Of a stretch of 64,000 nucleotides of DNA, positions 59,669 to 64,000 are shown one piece after another. Origin of the DNA: JANOBD01 sp031411495 (GTDB lineage: Bacteria; Planctomycetota; Phycisphaerae; Tepidisphaerales; Tepidisphaeraceae); the NCBI GenBank assembly GCA_031411495.1, contig JANOBD010000086.1:124001-188000 (forward strand). The letters are read 5' to 3'. A program made the position numbers and the translations under genes. The notes below the pieces were generated by a model that was given only the letters and a program-made list of their open reading frames with translations, ran no database searches and was not told the DNA's origin. Each line of letters starts with the position of its first letter. Within the stretch, counting starts at the first letter, position 1.

Positions 59669-62137
59669 TTACTTGGGTTGAGGCGTCGGCTGAGTCGTCG
59701 CTTGCGTCGTCGGCTGCGTGGTCGGTTGTTTCTGCAGCGGCGTCATCGGCAGGATGAACTGGTACACCGTCGTACCGTTGCCTGTGACCGCGTCACCTTC
59801 GATCTTCATGCCCATCGGCAGCGGCCCGTTGTCGCGGCGGGCGATGATGACGAGCTCTCCGGCCTGCAGCGCTCCGCTCACGTCCCACTGACGCGCGCCG
59901 CTGCGGTGAATGTCGCCACGCGTCACGCCATTGCTGTTGCGCAGCACCGGGAACGTATTAAACAAGCTCAACAGCGGCAGGCTGTCGGGGCGGGGGTTGC
60001 CAAAATCTTCGACCGATTTCAGGTTCTGAAACGTGCCGCCGATCGTGATCGTACCGCGGTAACGGTCCACCCAGTCTTTTATCATGCCGCGGACGGGGAA
60101 CTCGCCGATGGGCACTTCCGGGTTGGAAATCGAGATATCCGTGACGCGCTTATTGCCCGGCGGATTAAACGCGGCCGCGAGGTCCAGCGGCGCGCCCGCC
60201 GGCCAGCTTGGCACGTGCATCATCCAGTACAGCGGCGCGGCACCTTCGGGCTGATGACGAAATGCGACATAGATGTTCGAAAGATCGCTGCCGGTCAGAT
60301 TGCGCAGTACGCCGCTGATGTAACCTTCATTCCGAACCGAGGGCTCGAGTTTCGCCTGGCCGTCGATGTGGGTATCGATTGGCCCGACCCACGTGCCGCG
60401 AAGGCGTTTCATCGTCGTGCGGAAGGGCATGTCGATGGACGTCGTCGGCGATTCCTCGCCGACCGGCACGTTCACGCGGTACTCGCGGGGCGCGGGGAAC
60501 AGGAAGTCGTCGCCGCTGCGGACGTGATGGATCACCGGATGAATCGGGAAGGGAGTGAGCGTGGACGGGTAGCGCGAATCGCCTTTCGCGAGCTCGATGT
60601 TGCGCACGCCGTCCTGCGGGATATAGATGCCCATGCCGCTGATGACCATTGACGGCATCGTGCGGTCGCCGTGAACGCGGACAAGGCTGACATGTTTCAG
60701 TTCCGGCGCGCCGCGGAGCATCAGTTTCACCACCGCCATCGTTACGCCGGTGGCCGCGAGTGCGAGTGCGCCGAACACGAACCAGCTGAGCGTCGAGCGA
60801 TTCTTGTACTTCAGGAGGAAGTGCGAGCCCGGCCCGACGATGAGCCAGTAGAAGATGAAGAACGCGATCGTCACGCCCACCAGCGCCGCGCCGCGGCCGC
60901 TGAGGTTCATGCCGTCGATCAGTGTGAAACCGAGGTCGACATTGCCGCTGGAGTTGTAGGTGACCTTGTCGCTTTGGGACGGAAAAGCCGCGGGCGCCGA
61001 TGTCGTGCCGAACACCGCCTCCCAGATGGCCGGCCAACCCCAGTTCAGGTTGTTCGACAGCTCGCGGCTGCCCATGTCTTGCCCGACCCAGACCGTCGAC
61101 CCGAAGCCGTACGGCATCCGCACGAGCCAAGGCGTCTGATCTTCAGGCCTGGTCGGGTTGGCGACGCGGTCGGCGTACAGGTCGACGACCGCGTTGGATT
61201 TAGGCTCGGCTACCGCGATCGAAAAGGGCTTCGAATAGGTGTTCCAGGGATTGCTGCGCGGCGCGCCACTCACGCCACGCGGAAATGACATGGTGCCCGC
61301 GAGGTTTCGCGCCGGCGAGAGCAGGGCGTTCTGCTCCATGTCCTTGATCGTGACGGGCATCAGGTCGTCGAACGCGGCGAGTTGCTGCCACTGCGGCTGG
61401 GTACAGATGATCAGCTTCCCGCCGAGTCGAACATAGTCGCGCAGCGCTTCCATTCGCGAGCTGGAGCCGCTCGAGAGCTTGCTCGGGCTTTCGTCGAGCC
61501 AGACCACGGCATCGACGCCTTCATACCCGATCGAGTTCTCGGGCAGCTGCTCCGGCGTGACCCGTGCGGCTTCAAGGTCTTCCTGCAGGCCGACGATGTT
61601 GTCAGGCTGATAATCCCGCAGCGCCGGCGAAGACGCCGTCCCCACGAAGACGACCAGCCGCGAGGCACGGACGCGGTCGGTCACCTCGTTGCGGTCGACC
61701 GACATCGCCGTCGCGCTGCCCAGCGGAATCTGGCTCAGCTCCTTCCCGTTCTTGTCGTGAACGGTCACTTTGAGCCGCTGGATCAGGTCCTGCTGATTCG
61801 AGCTGGACTGCGTCAGGCCCTCGTGGACGGCTTCGGGGATGAAGTACGTCCAGAACGAGAGCTCGCCCTTGTCGGCCGAGATATTCACGCGGCGTGAGAA
61901 GTACGGACGGTCGCCGTCCTGGTCGTATTGCCAGACGCGGAGTTCGTAGAGATCGGTGGGGGAGCCGCTGGATTTGAGGCGAACGAGCATCGGCGTCCAG
62001 CAGCCGGGGCGATAGACCCCGTTGAAGCCGATGACCTCGACGCGCCCGGTGATCTGTGCGCTTGCGGATGAAACAAAGCACGCCGCGTGAGCGACGAGAG
62101 TCAGAAGAATCAGCAAGCCCCCGTTGATCAGACGCAT
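59669..62137 (-). CDS. Large membrane protein of the ABC cluster with extracytoplasmic domains
   Basis: 822 residues. Signal peptide 1-27. Residues 30-330 form an extracytoplasmic region with beta-rich (GYRPGCWTPMLVRLK-like) and GATase-like/Rossmann segments (VDAVVWLDESPSKL, LRDYVRLGGKLIICTQ). Two TM helices lie near 413-435 and 450-470, followed by another soluble domain of about 330 residues and a Thr/Gln/Pro tail (QPTTQPTTQATTQPTPQP). Organisation resembles the GldG-like or BatA-associated components of ABC clusters in planctomycetes. Function not known. First gene of the cluster. Confidence 0.7.
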   Translation of the reverse strand: MRLINGGLLILLTLVAHAACFVSSASAQITGRVEVIGFNGVYRPGCWTPMLVRLKSSGSPTDLYELRVWQYDQDGDRPYFSRRVNISADKGELSFWTYFIPEAVHEGLTQSSSNQQDLIQRLKVTVHDKNGKELSQIPLGSATAMSVDRNEVTDRVRASRLVVFVGTASSPALRDYQPDNIVGLQEDLEAARVTPEQLPENSIGYEGVDAVVWLDESPSKLSSGSSSRMEALRDYVRLGGKLIICTQPQWQQLAAFDDLMPVTIKDMEQNALLSPARNLAGTMSFPRGVSGAPRSNPWNTYSKPFSIAVAEPKSNAVVDLYADRVANPTRPEDQTPWLVRMPYGFGSTVWVGQDMGSRELSNNLNWGWPAIWEAVFGTTSAPAAFPSQSDKVTYNSSGNVDLGFTLIDGMNLSGRGAALVGVTIAFFIFYWLIVGPGSHFLLKYKNRSTLSWFVFGALALAATGVTMAVVKLMLRGAPELKHVSLVRVHGDRTMPSMVISGMGIYIPQDGVRNIELAKGDSRYPSTLTPFPIHPVIHHVRSGDDFLFPAPREYRVNVPVGEESPTTSIDMPFRTTMKRLRGTWVGPIDTHIDGQAKLEPSVRNEGYISGVLRNLTGSDLSNIYVAFRHQPEGAAPLYWMMHVPSWPAGAPLDLAAAFNPPGNKRVTDISISNPEVPIGEFPVRGMIKDWVDRYRGTITIGGTFQNLKSVEDFGNPRPDSLPLLSLFNTFPVLRNSNGVTRGDIHRSGARQWDVSGALQAGELVIIARRDNGPLPMGMKIEGDAVTGNGTTVYQFILPMTPLQKQPTTQPTTQATTQPTPQPK

Positions 62138-62215
62138 CGGCTGGGAACTTTAACCACAGTTGGGTCAAGGACAAAGACACGACGCGTGAGAACTTCTGAT
62201 CGCAGGGCGGGAGCG

Positions 62216-62902
62216 TCAGTCTCGGTCGCGCAAAAGGGTTCGAATCGGCTCGGCCCTGGTGATTTGATTCACCCGCAGTCCGCGGCCATTCTTGTCCGTT
62301 GTGCGTGCGCCGTGCTCTAGTAGCAATTCGACGATGCCCAGTTGCTGCTCGTGCGCGCGTTCTGACCCGCTGCCCCCTCGGCCGGTCGTCTGGACGGCCA
62401 GGTGCAATGGCGTGGAACCGGCCTTGTTTCGCAGCCTCGGGTTCGCGCCGCCGTCGAGCAGCGCCCGGACCGCGGCGATCGATCGGGTCCGCACTGCGCG
62501 GTGCAGCGGCGCGGCCCCGAGCTTGTCGGGCGCGTCCGGATCGGCCCCGGCCGCGAGGAGGCACTCGATCGTCCGCGCCTGTGCCGCGGGGTTCCAATGA
62601 TTCGCATCGGCCGCGTAATGAAGCGGTTCGGCCCCGAGACGGTTTTTGGCTCGGCAGTCCGCCCCGCGCGCGATCAGGAGCTTTGACATCGGCTGCCGAA
62701 ACGCCGCCGCGGCCAGGTGCAGCGCGGTGTCGCCGGCGTAGAGGTAGTGGCGAATGTCGCTGAAGAAGTACGCGGAAGCGCCTTCGCGCGTCGCTCCGGC
62801 CGGGGATGATTCGGTGGCAAACTGAGGATGCGCAGCCAACGCTTGCCGCACTTCCGTCGTCTTGCCTTGCACGATGAGTTCTACGAATTCGAAGAACGTC
62901 AT
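62216..62902 (-). CDS. Ankyrin-repeat protein
   Basis: 228 residues without a signal peptide. After an N-terminal helix (TFFEFVELIVQGKTTEVRQA) come about five ankyrin repeats with the usual TPLHxAxxxG pattern: DTALHLAAAAFRQPMSKLLI, EPLHYAADANHWNPAAQART, APLHRAVRTRSIAAVRALLD, TPLHLAVQ..VELLLEHGARTTDKNG. It should mediate protein binding in the cytoplasm. The start at 62902 lies 81 bp from the divergent glycosyltransferase start. Confidence 0.9.
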   Translation of the reverse strand: MTFFEFVELIVQGKTTEVRQALAAHPQFATESSPAGATREGASAYFFSDIRHYLYAGDTALHLAAAAFRQPMSKLLIARGADCRAKNRLGAEPLHYAADANHWNPAAQARTIECLLAAGADPDAPDKLGAAPLHRAVRTRSIAAVRALLDGGANPRLRNKAGSTPLHLAVQTTGRGGSGSERAHEQQLGIVELLLEHGARTTDKNGRGLRVNQITRAEPIRTLLRDRD

Positions 62903-62983
62903 TGGCTCCTCGTTTGCGGCACCCCGCGTTCGCTGCCTCCAGGCATTTATCCTATTCTCAGGCACGCGTCTACAGGAGTCGAA

Positions 62984-64000
62984 TTGCCGAAGAAGATCCT
63001 GGTCCTTTCCGCATCCGTCGGTGCCGGGCATATGCGCGCAGCGCAAGCCGTCGAACTCGCGCTGCGGGAGACGTCGCCGGATGCACTGGTTCGAAATGTC
63101 GACGTCCTCACCCTCACCAACGCCATCTTCCGAAAACTTTACGGCGAGGCGTATCTGGAATTGGTCAACCATGCGCCGCACGTGCTCGGCTACGTCTACG
63201 ACATGCTCGACAAGCCTCGCCGGGCCAACTCGCGGCGGGACAAGTTCCGCCTGCTCTCGGAGAAGATCAACCTCGGCAAGCTGATCGACCTCATCTCCGA
63301 TGAGCCGTGGGACGTGATCGTCAACACGCACTTCCTCCCGGCCGAGATCATCGCGTCGCTCAAGAAGAGGAAGAAGATCAACGTCCCACAGATGACGGTG
63401 ACGACCGACTTCGAAACGCATCGCCTTTGGGTGAATCAGCCTTGCGAGAAGTACACGACCGCGACCGATGAGGGCCGGGCGTACTTGAGTTCGTGGGGCG
63501 TGGACGAGGAGACGATCACCGCCACCGGTATCCCGATCCATCCAATCTTTTCGAAGTCGGCGGATGCGAAGGCGTGCGCGAAAAAGCACGGCCTCGCGAC
63601 CGATCGGCCGATCGTGCTGCAACTCGCCGGCGGTTTCGGCGTCGGGCCGGTGGAGGGAATATACCGCAGCCTGCTCGCGCTGCCGATGTCGCTGCAGGTC
63701 GTCGTCGTCGCCGGCAAGAACGAGAAGGCGAGGAAAGCGCTCGAAACCGTCGAGGTGCCGAAGCACCACAAGGCGAAGGTGGTCGGCTTCACGACTGAGA
63801 TCGACGAACTGATGGCCGCCGCGGATCTCGTCGTTAGCAAGCCGGGCGGCCTGACAACGAGCGAAGTCCTCGCCCGCGGGGCCGCGATGGCGATCGTCAA
63901 CCCGATCCCGGGTCAGGAGAGTCGCAACAGCGACTATCTGCTGGAGAACGGCGCCGCGATCAAGATCAACAACCTCGCGACGCTGGCCCACAAGCTGACG
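62984..64000 (+). CDS. MGDG-synthase/MurG-like processive glycosyltransferase (partial)
   Basis: The frame opens at TTG 62984, with CAGGAG 5 bases upstream, and stays open to the right edge (339 codons seen). The N-terminal domain begins KKILVLSASVGAGHMRAAQA, the donor/acceptor loop of the MGDG synthase family (PF06925 type), and continues DVLTLTNAIFRKLYGEAYLE, NHAPHVLGYVYDMLD. The C-terminal GT-B domain has ATGIPIHPIFSK, VLQLAGGFGVGPV and DLVVSKPGGLTTSEVLARG with NPIPGQESRN, the sugar-nucleotide binding loop. It transfers hexose from UDP-sugar to diacylglycerol to make glycolipid. There is no ATG; TTG is set by the ribosome-binding site. Confidence 0.9.
   Translation, partial: MPKKILVLSASVGAGHMRAAQAVELALRETSPDALVRNVDVLTLTNAIFRKLYGEAYLELVNHAPHVLGYVYDMLDKPRRANSRRDKFRLLSEKINLGKLIDLISDEPWDVIVNTHFLPAEIIASLKKRKKINVPQMTVTTDFETHRLWVNQPCEKYTTATDEGRAYLSSWGVDEETITATGIPIHPIFSKSADAKACAKKHGLATDRPIVLQLAGGFGVGPVEGIYRSLLALPMSLQVVVVAGKNEKARKALETVEVPKHHKAKVVGFTTEIDELMAAADLVVSKPGGLTTSEVLARGAAMAIVNPIPGQESRNSDYLLENGAAIKINNLATLAHKLT

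Overview
The window looks like a chromosomal segment from a planctomycete, most likely class Phycisphaerae (a Tepidisphaera/Humisphaera-like lineage). This is inferred from gene content, not from a marker search. The evidence is high GC, two pilin-like proteins with an FTLVELLVVIGII start and a C-terminal DGH motif, an RTX protein whose N-terminus carries LERRRLLA, KDO (LPS) synthesis, PEP-CTERM-like sorting, and a bacterial microcompartment (BMC) operon of the planctomycete/verrucomicrobia type. No rRNA, tRNA, CRISPR array or prophage was seen.

Layout. 1-11.5 kb: LapA-like membrane protein (cut by the left edge), prepilin peptidase, rsmA, a secreted GH16 and a secreted PNGase F-like protein that overlap tail to tail, an OmpA-type lipoprotein, hisH, a FlgI-like/HEAT lipoprotein and nrdR. 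11.8-20.5 kb: a large SMC, an RTX surface protein, a metallophosphoesterase and a GH43. 20.5-26.5 kb: an aldo/keto reductase-like protein, pyrG, kdsB, a helix-turn-helix protein and a secreted alpha/beta hydrolase. 26.7-35 kb: the BMC operon on the minus strand, in the order pduL, BMC-H, BMC-H, ackA, BMC-H, BMC-P, CoA-acylating aldehyde dehydrogenase, BMC-P, EutT/RpiB-like protein, BMC-P, class II aldolase, DeoR regulator. 35.4-44.3 kb: secreted GH31, methyltransferase, two pilin-like proteins, ppk1 and a 24-residue basic protein. 44.6-54.2 kb: an HPF-like small protein, alaS coupled to a 3-methyladenine glycosylase gene, a SpoIIE-type phosphatase, ndh, a REP-associated tyrosine transposase (RAYT) and dnaK. 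55-64 kb: an ABC exporter locus (membrane protein, ATPase, GH32, double permease), an ankyrin protein and an MGDG-synthase-like glycosyltransferase cut by the right edge.

The BMC genes form a coherent pathway. The aldolase would cleave a sugar phosphate (L-fuculose-1-P or L-rhamnulose-1-P in characterised planctomycetal BMCs) to DHAP and lactaldehyde. The dehydrogenase would make the acyl-CoA, PduL the acyl-phosphate and AckA the acid plus ATP. The aldolase carries a C-terminal and the dehydrogenase an N-terminal helix that look like encapsulation peptides. The secreted GH16, GH31, GH32, GH43 and PNGase F-like proteins suggest a polysaccharide/glycoprotein degrader.

The most striking feature is not a gene. 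More than twenty intergenic gaps hold a stem-loop whose arms are built from a short word repeated two to four times. There are at least a dozen sequence families with the same architecture. They fill every gap longer than 10 bp inside the BMC operon. One family is nested inside another at 49.4-49.6 kb. They supply the stop codon or terminal residues of real genes, and related sequences sit in frame inside smc, the BMC aldehyde dehydrogenase linker and alaS. A RAYT gene flanked by its own palindrome is a candidate mobiliser for at least one family.
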